Shown here piece after piece: positions 29,139 through 37,914 of a stretch of DNA of 64,000 bases. Under the pieces are notes generated by a model. The model worked only from the letters and a program-made list of their open reading frames with translations. It made no database searches and was not told where the DNA came from. A program made the translations under genes and the position numbers. The stretch comes from Desmonostoc vinosum HA7617-LM4. Its GTDB lineage: Bacteria > Cyanobacteriota > Cyanobacteriia > Cyanobacteriales > Nostocaceae. Position 1 is the first letter of the stretch; each line of letters starts with the position of its first letter. Location of the stretch: contig JAHHHC010000008.1 of the NCBI GenBank assembly GCA_019359515.1, forward strand, positions 1 through 64,000, written 5' to 3'.

Positions 29139-29216
29139 GTTGTTCATGGGGGAAACCACGCCACTCCCCTCAAGTCGGGAAACCCGCCCACGGGGGTGGC
29201 TCCCCAAGACCACACT
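29139..29216. repeat. Dispersed repeat (AGTTGTTCATGGGG...) at the eboA 3' end, copy 1
   Basis: The string AGTTGTTCATGGGG, with GAAACCACGCCACT, CGGGAAACCCG and TGGCTC-CCAAGA-CACACT, recurs with about 85% identity at 63451-63529 in the same orientation. Here it overlaps the last codons of eboA. Confidence 0.75.
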
Positions 29217-29958
29217 CGCTCCGCAACGCGCTGCCTTGTCTCTGCGTGGATAAATCATCCATAAATTGACTCACCAAAGGCCAAATTTCATTAGGTACAC
29301 AACGGTGAGCGCTATAACGTTCGCGAGCATAATCAATCAACATCCTGGCTAACTCAGGGTTAGCGCGCTCTCTTATACCTTGAATTAAATCTAAAGGACT
29401 GCCCACAAACAAAGCTTTTAGTACCATCTGGTTCCATGCCAGAGTATCAAAATACTGAGCTGGATAAGAATTTCGCAAAGCAATAGCATTAAAAACTACT
29501 GTCATATTGCTGCGAACTCCCTCAGCAGCTAGTTTTTGCAACTTTTCTGGATGAGATAATAAAGGTAAGGCTTGATATAACGCTACTAATTCCCCAACAT
29601 CAGCAGCTGTAAATACTCGTTCTAAAGTATATACGTATTTATCTGCATCATCTTGTGGCAAAGCTAATACTAGTAAGGTACGAGCAGCCTGCTCTACATG
29701 CCAATGAATAGGAAACCACCCTGTTTGCATTGTCGAAGCTGCTTGTAAATCTTCAGGGGTTAGCTCTAGCCGATTTTTCCCCGTATAACGAGGTACTGCA
29801 CTGAAAGCAGTAAAGAAAATTTGCACACTAACACCACTGCTGATTTCCTGCCTTTTTTCGTCTAGCCAGTTGCAGGTTTCTTGAGTAACTTGCTGTGCAA
29901 CCCACTCATACAGAAGGTTAACAATATTTGTTGGTTTAAAATCAATGACACTAGACAT
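29170..29958 (-). CDS. eboA: EboA, conserved scytonemin-associated protein
   Basis: The protein has about 262 residues from ATG 29958 (MSSVIDFKPTN); a start at 29970 would add four. It matches the EboA family (helical, containing VLALPQDDADKYVYTLERVF and NEIWPLVSQFMDDLS), which has no assigned biochemistry. The last 20 or so residues (from STQRQGSALRSECG) read a dispersed repeat, so the original C-terminus probably lay near the MDDLS segment. It is the first ebo gene and follows scyF by 70 bp on the same strand. Confidence 0.85.
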   Translation of the reverse strand: MSSVIDFKPTNIVNLLYEWVAQQVTQETCNWLDEKRQEISSGVSVQIFFTAFSAVPRYTGKNRLELTPEDLQAASTMQTGWFPIHWHVEQAARTLLVLALPQDDADKYVYTLERVFTAADVGELVALYQALPLLSHPEKLQKLAAEGVRSNMTVVFNAIALRNSYPAQYFDTLAWNQMVLKALFVGSPLDLIQGIRERANPELARMLIDYARERYSAHRCVPNEIWPLVSQFMDDLSTQRQGSALRSECGLGEPPPWAGFPT

Positions 29959-30028
29959 AATTTTGATCAACGGTTGACGTTTAAGTGTTGACTGCTAACC
30001 ATTAACAGTCAACAACTTTGGATGTGTT

Positions 30029-31171
30029 TTAGCTCATTTGTTTTTTTCTACCGCTTTTTTGCAATTTGATAATAGTAGCCCCTACTCCGAATAATGCTGT
30101 ACCTAATATAGAAGTTGGTTCAGGCACTTCTTTACTTCTACCCTCTATCTTTAATACCTGGACGCGACCTTGGAAGAAATCGCCCACATAAAGCTTTCCA
30201 TCCTCATATTTGGTACCACCAGTCCAGTTAAATGTACCTGGTGTGAGGTCGAGAGGTTCGCCAAAAGGTGGTTCACCTAAAGCAGGTGCTGGTGCAGCAG
30301 CAGGTTTACCAAATGCTGTTAAAAATTTACCGTCTTTATTAAAAACCTGGACGCGGCTATTGATAGAATCAGCCACATAGATATTTTCATACTCGTCTAC
30401 CTCAATACCAATTGGCTGATTAAACTGTCCAGGCTCGCTACCAGCACTACCAAAAGTTAACAAAGGATTACCTTTTGGGTCGAGTACTTGAACACGGTTA
30501 TTAAACTGGTCAGCTACAAAGAAATTGCCACTGACTGGTGAAATTCTGACGCCTGCGGGCCCTTGGAACTGTCCAGGCTCTGTACCATTGCCGCCAATGC
30601 TACCAATTAGCTCGCCATTCTTGGTGTATTTATTGATTTTATCGCCGCTAAAATCACCTACATACACATTGCCAGTTTTGTCAAATGTTATACCAGATGG
30701 CCCAAAGAAAGCTCTACCGGGTATAAGTTTGCCAAAAGAACCAAATGATTTGATGTACTTACCTTGAGGATCAAAGACATTGACACGGTTGTTAAAAACG
30801 TCACCTACATACAGATTCTTAGTAACCGGGTCAATTTCTAGAGCTGCTGGTTCGTCAAATTCTCCGGGCCCTTTGCCGCCCTTACCAATTGCTCTGAGAT
30901 AGTCACCTTGAGAGTCAAATACCTCAACCTTATTACCAATGTCAGGGTTAAAACTACCGTCTGGATTAAGACCACGACCATTACTTACTAGGACATTTCC
31001 AGCGTCATCTACTGTGATGCCTTGAGGAACAAACAGCTGTCCTGAGCCGAAGCCAGGGCTACCAATACTACGCTCGTATTTTAAACTTAAAGACCAAGCT
31101 GGGGCAGATGTAGCTAATCCCATCAATCCAGTACCGACAATAGCAATTGACAGATTTTTTACTAATCTCAT
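30029..31171 (-). CDS. scyF: ScyF, exported NHL-repeat propeller with PEP-CTERM tail
   Basis: The ATG at 31171 gives a signal peptide (MRLVKNLSIAIVGTGLMGLA, ending about APAWS). Five to six NHL repeats follow (GSGQLFVPQGITVDDAGNV, GEFDEPAALEIDPVTKNLYV, GQFQGPAGVRISPVSGNFFV, GQFNQPIGIEVDEYENIYV), forming a beta-propeller. The end reads VPEPTSILGTALFGVGATII and then a basic tail (KLQKSGRKK), a PEP-CTERM sorting signal. ScyF is thought to act outside the cytoplasm in late scytonemin assembly, but its reaction is not established. An in-frame ATG at 31210 is less likely because it precedes the signal peptide by 13 residues. Confidence 0.88.
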   Translation of the reverse strand: MRLVKNLSIAIVGTGLMGLATSAPAWSLSLKYERSIGSPGFGSGQLFVPQGITVDDAGNVLVSNGRGLNPDGSFNPDIGNKVEVFDSQGDYLRAIGKGGKGPGEFDEPAALEIDPVTKNLYVGDVFNNRVNVFDPQGKYIKSFGSFGKLIPGRAFFGPSGITFDKTGNVYVGDFSGDKINKYTKNGELIGSIGGNGTEPGQFQGPAGVRISPVSGNFFVADQFNNRVQVLDPKGNPLLTFGSAGSEPGQFNQPIGIEVDEYENIYVADSINSRVQVFNKDGKFLTAFGKPAAAPAPALGEPPFGEPLDLTPGTFNWTGGTKYEDGKLYVGDFFQGRVQVLKIEGRSKEVPEPTSILGTALFGVGATIIKLQKSGRKKQMS

Positions 31172-31228
31172 GAGTTTTAAGTGCTGGTTGTATGAGTTAT
31201 ACTCTCGCAAACTAATTTCGTTCTCAGT

Positions 31229-31286
31229 CCCAGTTTGGGAACTTTAGTCCTTGTAGTCAGCACTTAAGTGCTGACTACAAACTGGG
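31229..31286 (-). promoter_or_regulatory. Long perfect palindrome between scyD/E and scyF
   Basis: Positions 31251-31280 form a perfect 30-bp palindrome (half-site TTGTAGTCAGCACTT). It is flanked by CCCAGTTT (31229-31236) and AAACTGGG (31279-31286). In RNA this gives a long hairpin within the roughly 140-base gap between the two genes. It may stabilise or attenuate the transcript. Related GTAGTNAGGACT palindromes are dispersed in cyanobacterial genomes, so it may simply be a mobile repeat. Confidence 0.6.
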
Positions 31287-31312
31287 CAATTTTGGGTTAA
31301 TCAAGTACTGTT

Positions 31313-32665
31313 CTAAACAGTTTCTGCTTCCGTTAATTGTTTGCTACGTTTATGCTTTTGCCTTAAAGTTGCACCGAAAGCAACAGCTGTGAGAGTACCC
31401 AGTATGGTTACAGGTTCTGGAACTGGCTCGATATCCACTCGCACAACCTCTCCTAGTTTTGGGCCAACACCACGATTAGTGATATAAATTTTGCCGTCAG
31501 GGCCAATGTCAATTCCATCAGCCGAATCTAACCCTTCACCAGCAGCAACAATTACTGTACGAGTGCCATCAGGAGCAATTTGAATCAGAGAACCAGGTAG
31601 ATTTGTGATATCGCCGCCCAACTGAGAGGTATCGCTAAACTGTAAAACTAACAAATTACCTTCCTCATCAAAGGTCAGGTCGGTGATGTGCGTAAACCCA
31701 TCTAGAAAAACCTCTGGTTTTCCATCCTCACCAATGCGGAAGATCCGCGATTTATCTTCTGGATAAGGAAAACCTGTATATTCACCAACGTATAAAGCTC
31801 CATCGGGGCCAATCGTGCCACCTGTCGGTACTGATTGAACCCCTATTTTTCCTCCTGGAAGCACATCTACTAACCCTGGTGGGATCTCTTGCCCTGGTGG
31901 CGCGGGTGGCAATTCTGAGGCACTAATAATATTTTTAGGGATTGCGATCGCTTCTGATTCACTTCCATCAAGTTTAATTTTATAAGCAGCGTTTCCACCC
32001 CCATCAACAACATAAGCACTATTGCCGCTAATTGTCAAATCATAGGGATTGGTAACTACATCCCCACCATCTGGATTATTAATGATTTCATACTTGGCAA
32101 AGTCGAAAACACTATTGAGAGATCCGCTGTTCAAGTCAACTTTATACAGTTGTCCTAACAGTGGGGTATTCAAAACTTTATCGGGTTTAGATGGCGGGAA
32201 AGTCACAAGTTGTGTTTCTGGAATCGGGTATTTAGAACCAAGTTCCAGCGTTGCTTGATCACGGTTTCCTGGATAACCAGCAAACCCAGTCAACAGATAA
32301 GCATTTCCCAGTGAGTCGAATTGTAAGTCTTGAATACCGGCTCCTTGGTTGCCGGTGGGTTGTTCTGCTAGTGATTGAAAGTTTGTGAGTATACGCTTTT
32401 TAGTACCATCTGGTGTCACTTTAACCAGTGAACCACTATTACCCGCACAGATAGGTTGAAATAGTGTACTCGGAGATGGTTGACAATTCCCGTTTCCACC
32501 AATACCCGGCTCTGCTACATAAAGAGTTCCATCGGGGCCAAAGCTAACAGCTCGCGCATTACTGATTCCATCGACAATAGTCGTTAGCGATGCAGCTTCT
32601 GCGGTTGACGTTCCACAAATAGCGGCAAAACAAACTGATGTAAGAATAAATGACTGAAGTTTCAT
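31313..32665 (-). CDS. scyD: ScyD/ScyE-family exported propeller protein with PEP-CTERM tail
   Basis: The 450-residue protein has a signal peptide (MKLQSFILTSVCFAAICG, ending TAEAAS). Propeller-type repeats follow (GISNARAVSFGPDGTLYVAEPG, split around VSFGPDGTLYV; DLQFDSLGNAYLL; IGPDGALYVGEYTGFPY; DIGPDGKIYITN). The end reads VPEPVTILGTLTAVAFGATL plus RQKHKRSK, a PEP-CTERM signal. ScyD and ScyE are homologous, and N. punctiforme has both. Only one is present here, so D versus E is decided only by its place after scyC. It is predicted to act in the periplasm. Confidence 0.85.
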   Translation of the reverse strand: MKLQSFILTSVCFAAICGTSTAEAASLTTIVDGISNARAVSFGPDGTLYVAEPGIGGNGNCQPSPSTLFQPICAGNSGSLVKVTPDGTKKRILTNFQSLAEQPTGNQGAGIQDLQFDSLGNAYLLTGFAGYPGNRDQATLELGSKYPIPETQLVTFPPSKPDKVLNTPLLGQLYKVDLNSGSLNSVFDFAKYEIINNPDGGDVVTNPYDLTISGNSAYVVDGGGNAAYKIKLDGSESEAIAIPKNIISASELPPAPPGQEIPPGLVDVLPGGKIGVQSVPTGGTIGPDGALYVGEYTGFPYPEDKSRIFRIGEDGKPEVFLDGFTHITDLTFDEEGNLLVLQFSDTSQLGGDITNLPGSLIQIAPDGTRTVIVAAGEGLDSADGIDIGPDGKIYITNRGVGPKLGEVVRVDIEPVPEPVTILGTLTAVAFGATLRQKHKRSKQLTEAETV

Positions 32666-32742
32666 ACCTTTTGAGATTGAAATTTGGTAATTTGTGGAAG
32701 TTTTGACAATTTTAAATAGGAAAAACTATTCCCTGTTAAGCG

Positions 32743-33699
32743 TTAAGCGTTCCCTCCTTTTGGTATGTAGCTCATCCCGCGATCAAAGGATTGCAAATTA
32801 CCAGCTTTCGCTTCAAGCATACGTTTAATATTCATGCTCTCAGCCCCAAAATCCTCAATTTTAAGTTTGCCGTGAGTGAGAGATTCATCTGTTTTCCAGA
32901 ATGTAATCCGATGCAATATAAAACCAGGAGCTTCAGAATCACCAAAAGCATAAGAAGTAGGAATTAATAGTGCTATGGAGCGCTGATAAAATTCGTAGTC
33001 TGGATAAAAATATTCTTGTTCAAGTAAGTAATATTTACTTAAAGTATGGAGCCGGAAAGAAATTTTTACTTTTTGGTCGTACTCGTCTTTAAATTCACCA
33101 GAATCAGAATTAATCTCACCAGATGGTCTGATTAAATGTGCCCACTCATCTATATTTTGGAGATTTGACAAATATTTGATGCCAATTTCGACAGGGGCAT
33201 CAACATAAATTGTGTCGGTATCAATTAAGTAGCGCCCTTTGGCTGCGGTGGTGTGGCCTACTTTACGTTCCAAAATGGCTTTGAGTGAACGGCATTCAGA
33301 AGTATGTACAGTATGAATTCCCTGCATAATCATCTGGGTTTGTCGCTTTGGGTCAACAAAACTTAGCCAGTGAAAGTACACACCTTCTTCATTTGTTCCA
33401 GGCTCAATGTAGTCGGGAGGAAACAGCAATACAGGGTAGACCTGAAAATATTTTTGATACTCAAATCCACAGTGCCACTCAATGCCATAAAAAAGTGCGC
33501 TTTCTAGTTTTTTGACATGATAATAAAGATTGCTATGATAACCAGAGGCTGTCCCTAGCCAAGTATCTTCATCAATTTGCTCTTTCATTCGGCTAAAGAG
33601 TGTCCAATCATCTAAGTTTTTTAAGCTGCAAAGATAATCGAAAGCACTCTTTGGTGAAGTAGCAATATAAGCTGATGTTGCAAATGTATTTTTTTCCAT
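32743..33699 (-). CDS. scyC: ScyC, scytonemin cyclase
   Basis: The 318-residue cytosolic protein matches ScyC. It appears to hold two related START/SRPBCC-like halves: ATSPKSAFDYLCSLKNLDDW near residue 12 and DAPVEIGIKYLSNLQNIDEW near residue 168. ScyC cyclises and decarboxylates the ScyA product to the tricyclic ketone that is half of scytonemin. It follows scyB by 84 bp and precedes scyD by 78 bp. The two-half reading comes from the visible sequence; the reaction comes from work on the N. punctiforme enzyme. Confidence 0.9.
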   Translation of the reverse strand: MEKNTFATSAYIATSPKSAFDYLCSLKNLDDWTLFSRMKEQIDEDTWLGTASGYHSNLYYHVKKLESALFYGIEWHCGFEYQKYFQVYPVLLFPPDYIEPGTNEEGVYFHWLSFVDPKRQTQMIMQGIHTVHTSECRSLKAILERKVGHTTAAKGRYLIDTDTIYVDAPVEIGIKYLSNLQNIDEWAHLIRPSGEINSDSGEFKDEYDQKVKISFRLHTLSKYYLLEQEYFYPDYEFYQRSIALLIPTSYAFGDSEAPGFILHRITFWKTDESLTHGKLKIEDFGAESMNIKRMLEAKAGNLQSFDRGMSYIPKGGNA

Positions 33700-33782
33700 T
33701 ATTCACTCATTCACTTAATATCTAGAAAGCAGCTTAGTGCTTAAAAAGCCTGAAACTATTACTGAGTAATAACTATGAACAA

Positions 33783-34844
33783 TTAAGCCGCGATCGCTTT
33801 ATTCATATTTAACTTAGCCTGACTAATTCTTGCTTCCGCTACTTGCTGAGCAGCATCATTAGTGGTAATGTTCTGCTGTTTAGCTATGTTGAAAATTGTC
33901 ATCAACGTATGATAAATATTATCTACTTGCTTAAAAGCTTTTTCTTCGTTGTAACCTATCATCTCGTTGTAGACGTTAATGATTCCCCCAGCATTAATTA
34001 CATAATCAGGGCAGTAAAGAATTCCTTTTTTAACAAGCATGTGGCTATGGATTTGCTCATTCCATAATTGATTATTGGCAGCACCTGCAATAATTGTAGT
34101 TTGCATTAAAGGAATTGTTTCGTCATTAATAATCCCTCCTAACGCACAAGGAGCAAATACATCTACATTCACAGAGTAAATTTGATCTGGTTCTACTACA
34201 GTTGCACCAAAAAGCCGTTTTACTTCTTCTGCTTTTTTGTTATCAACATCAGTTACAAAAAGTTGAATTCCCTGCTCATGTAAATGCTGACAGAGGTTTT
34301 TACCTACGTTTCCTAAACCTTGAACAGCAACTTTCATTCCCTCAAGTCTTTGGGTTTTCCAACGGAATTCTACAGCGGCTTTAATTCCTAAAAAGACTCC
34401 TAAAGCTGTGATGGGTGCAGGGCCGCCAGACTTCTCTTCTACACCGACTACATATTTTGTTTCTTGGCTAATAGTTCGCACATCTTGCGGAGTGATATTT
34501 ACATCCTGACCCGTAATAAAACGCCCATTGAGTCTTTCTATAAAACTTCCATAGGCTCTTAACATGTCGTCTGTTTTATCTTTTGGATTAGCGATAATCA
34601 CTGCTTTTCCGCCACCGACTGGAATGTTAGCACAAGCAGCTTTATAAGTCATACCACGACTCAAACGTAGAGCATCTCTTAAAGCTGCTTCTTCGTTGGG
34701 ATAAGGAAAGAGTCTGGTCGCTCCCATCGCGGGCCCTAAGCTAGTGTCATGGATCGCAATTATTGCTTTGATATCTGGGTTTTTTCCATGACAGTAGAGA
34801 ACTTGTTCGTGACCCATTTCTCTAACGGTTTCAAATAGGTGCAT
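33783..34844 (-). CDS. scyB: ScyB, tryptophan dehydrogenase (leucine-dehydrogenase family)
   Basis: The 353-residue protein belongs to the Glu/Leu/Phe/Val dehydrogenase family. The two key lysines sit at residues 68 (RGMTYKAAC) and 80 (PVGGGKAVI), the same numbers as in Bacillus leucine dehydrogenase. The NAD-binding motif VAVQGLGNVGKNL follows. ScyB oxidatively deaminates tryptophan to indole-3-pyruvate, one of the two keto acids used by ScyA. The ATG is at 34844, and the 175-bp gap to scyA is filled with repeats. Confidence 0.94.
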   Translation of the reverse strand: MHLFETVREMGHEQVLYCHGKNPDIKAIIAIHDTSLGPAMGATRLFPYPNEEAALRDALRLSRGMTYKAACANIPVGGGKAVIIANPKDKTDDMLRAYGSFIERLNGRFITGQDVNITPQDVRTISQETKYVVGVEEKSGGPAPITALGVFLGIKAAVEFRWKTQRLEGMKVAVQGLGNVGKNLCQHLHEQGIQLFVTDVDNKKAEEVKRLFGATVVEPDQIYSVNVDVFAPCALGGIINDETIPLMQTTIIAGAANNQLWNEQIHSHMLVKKGILYCPDYVINAGGIINVYNEMIGYNEEKAFKQVDNIYHTLMTIFNIAKQQNITTNDAAQQVAEARISQAKLNMNKAIAA

Positions 34845-34859
34845 TGTGGTTTCTCGATG

Positions 34860-35019
34860 TTGGGGACTGGGGATTGGGGACTGGGGATTGGGAATGGGGG
34901 GTGGGCTTCTCCTGTCGGAGACGCTGCGCGAACGACTTCGCTCAGCCCACGGGGAGTGGGGAATTGTTATTGATTATTCTTCGCATCCCCGCGTCCCCTC
35001 ATCCCTCTCCACGTGTAAG
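34860..35019. repeat. Heptad and GC-rich repeats between scyA and scyB
   Basis: TGGGGACTGGGGATT heptads (about 34860-34905) are followed by CTCCTGTCGGAGACGCTGCGCGAACG and GCATCCCCGCGTCCCCTCATCCC. No gene is supported. The insert separates two genes that act in consecutive steps and may change their expression ratio. Confidence 0.8.
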
Positions 35020-36927
35020 TCAGACCAAAGGAAACGAAACTGGTTTGACAGAGTTTTTCGGTAAAGTTGCTTTGACTCCTTGTGCTGCCAAACTCTTATT
35101 GCGTCCACCGGAAGGTGCAGGTATGTCGGGGTCAATCACAACATCAACTACGAAAGGAACTGTTGAGGCGATCGCCTGTTCTAGTGCTGCTTCTAGATCT
35201 GATTCTCTAAAAACTCCTACACCATCTGCTCCCATAGCACGAGCAATCATGGCAAAGTTTGTAGTTGGAATCTCTGCATCTGCTCCTTTTAATCCCAAAA
35301 CTTTCATCCCTTGGTGGCACATATTGTAACGAGCATCGTTGAGGACAATCCAAACGGCAGGAATTTTGTATTTTACGGCTGTGCTGATTTCGTTGTTCAT
35401 CAACATTGCCCCATCCCCGACAATGGCTACAGCTTTACCTTGACGTGCTTGTGCCGCTCCTACAACACCTGTAACGGTGTGCCCCATCGCCCCAACTCCA
35501 GTACTGACTCGGTAACGATGGGGTTGGTTAAATCGCAACAGATGAGTTGACCAAGTAAAGGAATTACCACACTCTGCCATAACGATCGCATCGCTACCCT
35601 CAACGATGATCTTTTGAATTGCTATCATCAATACTTCTGGTCGCACTGGATAATCCGTTGCTGGTTCAATGGGTTTGCGTTCTGGACGAGGTAATAATGA
35701 AGTTGCAAAGTTAAAATTCCCCGCGTCCGCGCGTTCCTGTGTCTTTGTGTCAGCAGAAGGATTATCCGGTAGGTACTGTAATAGTTCTTGTAGATAGGTT
35801 TTGATGTCAGAGTGAATTGGGAAGGTTTCGGCATAGAAATATGCTACTCCCGGTACTTCTGGATCAATATCTACATGTACAAAGCCCTTGGGAGGAACCA
35901 TCAACGGACTCCAAAAAGAAGTTGGTTCACCAAGGCGGGTTCCGAGGACAAGCGTCCGGGCGGGAGGTTGTTCCATATATGTGAATACGGAAGCATCACC
36001 ACCTAAACCTGTGACTCCGACAAACTGGGGATGATCTTCGGGAAATATACCTTTACCACGGGGTGAACACATCACCGCAGCACCAGTTTTTTCCACAAGT
36101 TGGCGGATTTCTGCTGCTGCGTCACGGGCACCAAAACCAACCCAGACGGCGAATGGTTCACCAAAGAGTAACTGTGCAGATTTGGCTATCGCTTCTTTTT
36201 GGGCTGTGATTCGATAACTAGGAACTTTTAGTTGAGGCAGAGATATATCTTCGACTAGACTTGTTTGCACAGCGGTGGGAATGCTGATATGAGCTACAAA
36301 TCCCCCTGGTTGTGCTAAGCCAAGTGCCAGTTTACGAAAAATTTGCGGGAGTTGAGCAGCAGATTCAACAGTGATTGCATAGTTGAACAATGCTCCTGTG
36401 GTAAATATACCGCCACTGGGTAATGTGTAGGTGCTAGTTTCTTGGATTGCCCAACGTCCACGTTGCGCTGCTGAGGTGCAAGCTGACAACATAATCACCT
36501 TTGCACCTTCACCACGGGCAGCAAATAATCCGGTGAGGGCGTTGGTAATACCTGGGCCTGCTGTGGTAAATACAACGGTGGGGCGATCGCTAGCAAAGTA
36601 TGCTTCGACTGCTGCAAAGGCAGCTCCTGCTTCATGGCGAAAGTTCAATACTTGTATGGTGCTATTTGAGAGTGCATTCCAAAGACTAGCCATTGCACCT
36701 CCTGCAACGCCAAAAGCATTGCATATTCCGAGGCTCGCTAACATCTGCACTACTATATCGGCAACCGATAGCGTTGTAGCTATTTCATTGGATAAGCAAG
36801 GCTGAACTTTGGCGTTATCAACTAACTCATCAACTGCAATTTCTACGTATTGATTGCTATCTGGAAGTTCCTTGTATGGTTCAGAAGTGACTATGGGAGA
36901 GTTGGAAGCAGTATAATTTTGACTCAT
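35020..36927 (-). CDS. scyA: ScyA, thiamin-diphosphate enzyme (acetolactate-synthase-like)
   Basis: The protein has about 635 residues. The Glu that activates ThDP lies in NFRHEAGAAFAAVEAYFA. The ThDP/Mg motif is VAIVGDGAMLMNNE through VWIVLNDARYN. ScyA couples indole-3-pyruvate with p-hydroxyphenylpyruvate to a beta-keto acid. A first ATG at 36936 is possible; ATG 36927 (MSQNYTASNS) is used. The N-terminal 55 residues before the ThDP domain are longer than in housekeeping IlvB. It is the first gene of the minus-strand run, so the promoter of the whole locus should lie upstream, opposite the sensor kinase. Confidence 0.93.
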   Translation of the reverse strand: MSQNYTASNSPIVTSEPYKELPDSNQYVEIAVDELVDNAKVQPCLSNEIATTLSVADIVVQMLASLGICNAFGVAGGAMASLWNALSNSTIQVLNFRHEAGAAFAAVEAYFASDRPTVVFTTAGPGITNALTGLFAARGEGAKVIMLSACTSAAQRGRWAIQETSTYTLPSGGIFTTGALFNYAITVESAAQLPQIFRKLALGLAQPGGFVAHISIPTAVQTSLVEDISLPQLKVPSYRITAQKEAIAKSAQLLFGEPFAVWVGFGARDAAAEIRQLVEKTGAAVMCSPRGKGIFPEDHPQFVGVTGLGGDASVFTYMEQPPARTLVLGTRLGEPTSFWSPLMVPPKGFVHVDIDPEVPGVAYFYAETFPIHSDIKTYLQELLQYLPDNPSADTKTQERADAGNFNFATSLLPRPERKPIEPATDYPVRPEVLMIAIQKIIVEGSDAIVMAECGNSFTWSTHLLRFNQPHRYRVSTGVGAMGHTVTGVVGAAQARQGKAVAIVGDGAMLMNNEISTAVKYKIPAVWIVLNDARYNMCHQGMKVLGLKGADAEIPTTNFAMIARAMGADGVGVFRESDLEAALEQAIASTVPFVVDVVIDPDIPAPSGGRNKSLAAQGVKATLPKNSVKPVSFPLV

Positions 36928-37914
36928 TGCTTTCACTTAATTTCAAATATTTCTACAAGGCTCTTTTATTTACATTTAAATCTCGGTAGTATATAAAATA
37001 ATTTAGATTTATTGCCTTTCTTAGGTTGATAACCTAGCTAAACAGCGGTTAGGAGGAGTTGCTGCTAAGTTTCGCTGTTCACCCTAGTGAAAAAGCTTGG
37101 AAAAAATTAAGATTTTTAGAAAAGACTGCGCCTATGGAAACCAGAATAAGGGAGTCCAAGCTTTACATACAATGAAAAATCTTTTGATGAGGTTATCTAT
37201 TTTTTCGTTTTTGTCTCACTAACTACATTACCCACTTAGCTAAAGTAGGAGATCAATAGTTTGTAGTAGCTAGCTTGCTGGTAATCTGGAGACAAGATTA
37301 GCTGTGTAGTGTCACTGTTTAAAACTTTTATCCTATTTGGTAGCTAGTTGGTAAATTGTAGAAAATTTCTTAACAAAATTTATCTCTTAAGACAGATGAA
37401 TTAAAGGAAACAGGAAACAAGAAACAGCGACAGTGACTGGATTGGGAGGGGATTTGACCCTCGCAATCACATTTCCTCTTAAAAAGGAGGCTGATTCGAC
37501 TAAGGAACGAGGGAACAGAAGTCTACTGTTGCCTGTTAAGCGTTCCCTGTCCCTTGCAAGGCAAGTCTCGGTGAATGTGAAAACCTGTATCAAAGCGAAA
37601 TTTAAATGTATATCTTGTGACAGATGAATATTCAGATTCTTCTGTAGTTAAATTCCTGAGTGAACAGTTAAGAAAAGTTAAGCTATTATAAATAGGTAAA
37701 AACTTACACAAGATATGATGAAAAAATCCACTAGCACTGAACTTATTTAATACTGAAGATATTCACTGTAACGAAACCAAGCTCAAATCCACGGTATGAG
37801 CCACAGTTAATAAATCAAACAACAGAGGCAAAAATAGCCTACTCAAGATTTGAAAAATCTTAATTATTAGTTCATAGATGGCTGTAGTACCGACTTGCGA
37901 TCAGGAGTGAGGAT
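36928..37914. promoter_or_regulatory. Divergent control region between scyA and its sensor kinase
   Basis: This 987-bp gap is the longest inside the locus. On the minus strand a TATACT (plus-strand 36988-36993) lies about 60 bases before the scyA start and could be a -10 box; no matching -35 is clear. The kinase gene has the strong site AGGAGTGAGGAT before its ATG. In between are a tRNA-like remnant (37438-37506) and GTTCCCTGT-type repeats near 37540. The length suggests a long leader or several binding sites for UV control, which is inference. Confidence 0.5.
37438..37506 (-). pseudogene. Possible degenerate tRNA fragment (Lys-like)
   Basis: On the minus strand CCTCCTTTTTAAGAGG (plus 37475-37490) resembles an anticodon arm. 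GAGGGTCAAATCCCCTC resembles a T-arm with a 5-bp stem and 7-base loop, but the loop lacks the canonical TTC start. No matching 5' acceptor half was found. If it is tRNA-derived it is dead. Chance similarity is a real alternative. Confidence 0.22.

Noticed and set aside
34844-35329. 161-codon plus-strand frame between scyB and scyA
   Set aside because: It starts in heptad repeats and then runs antisense to the end of scyA, with no signature.
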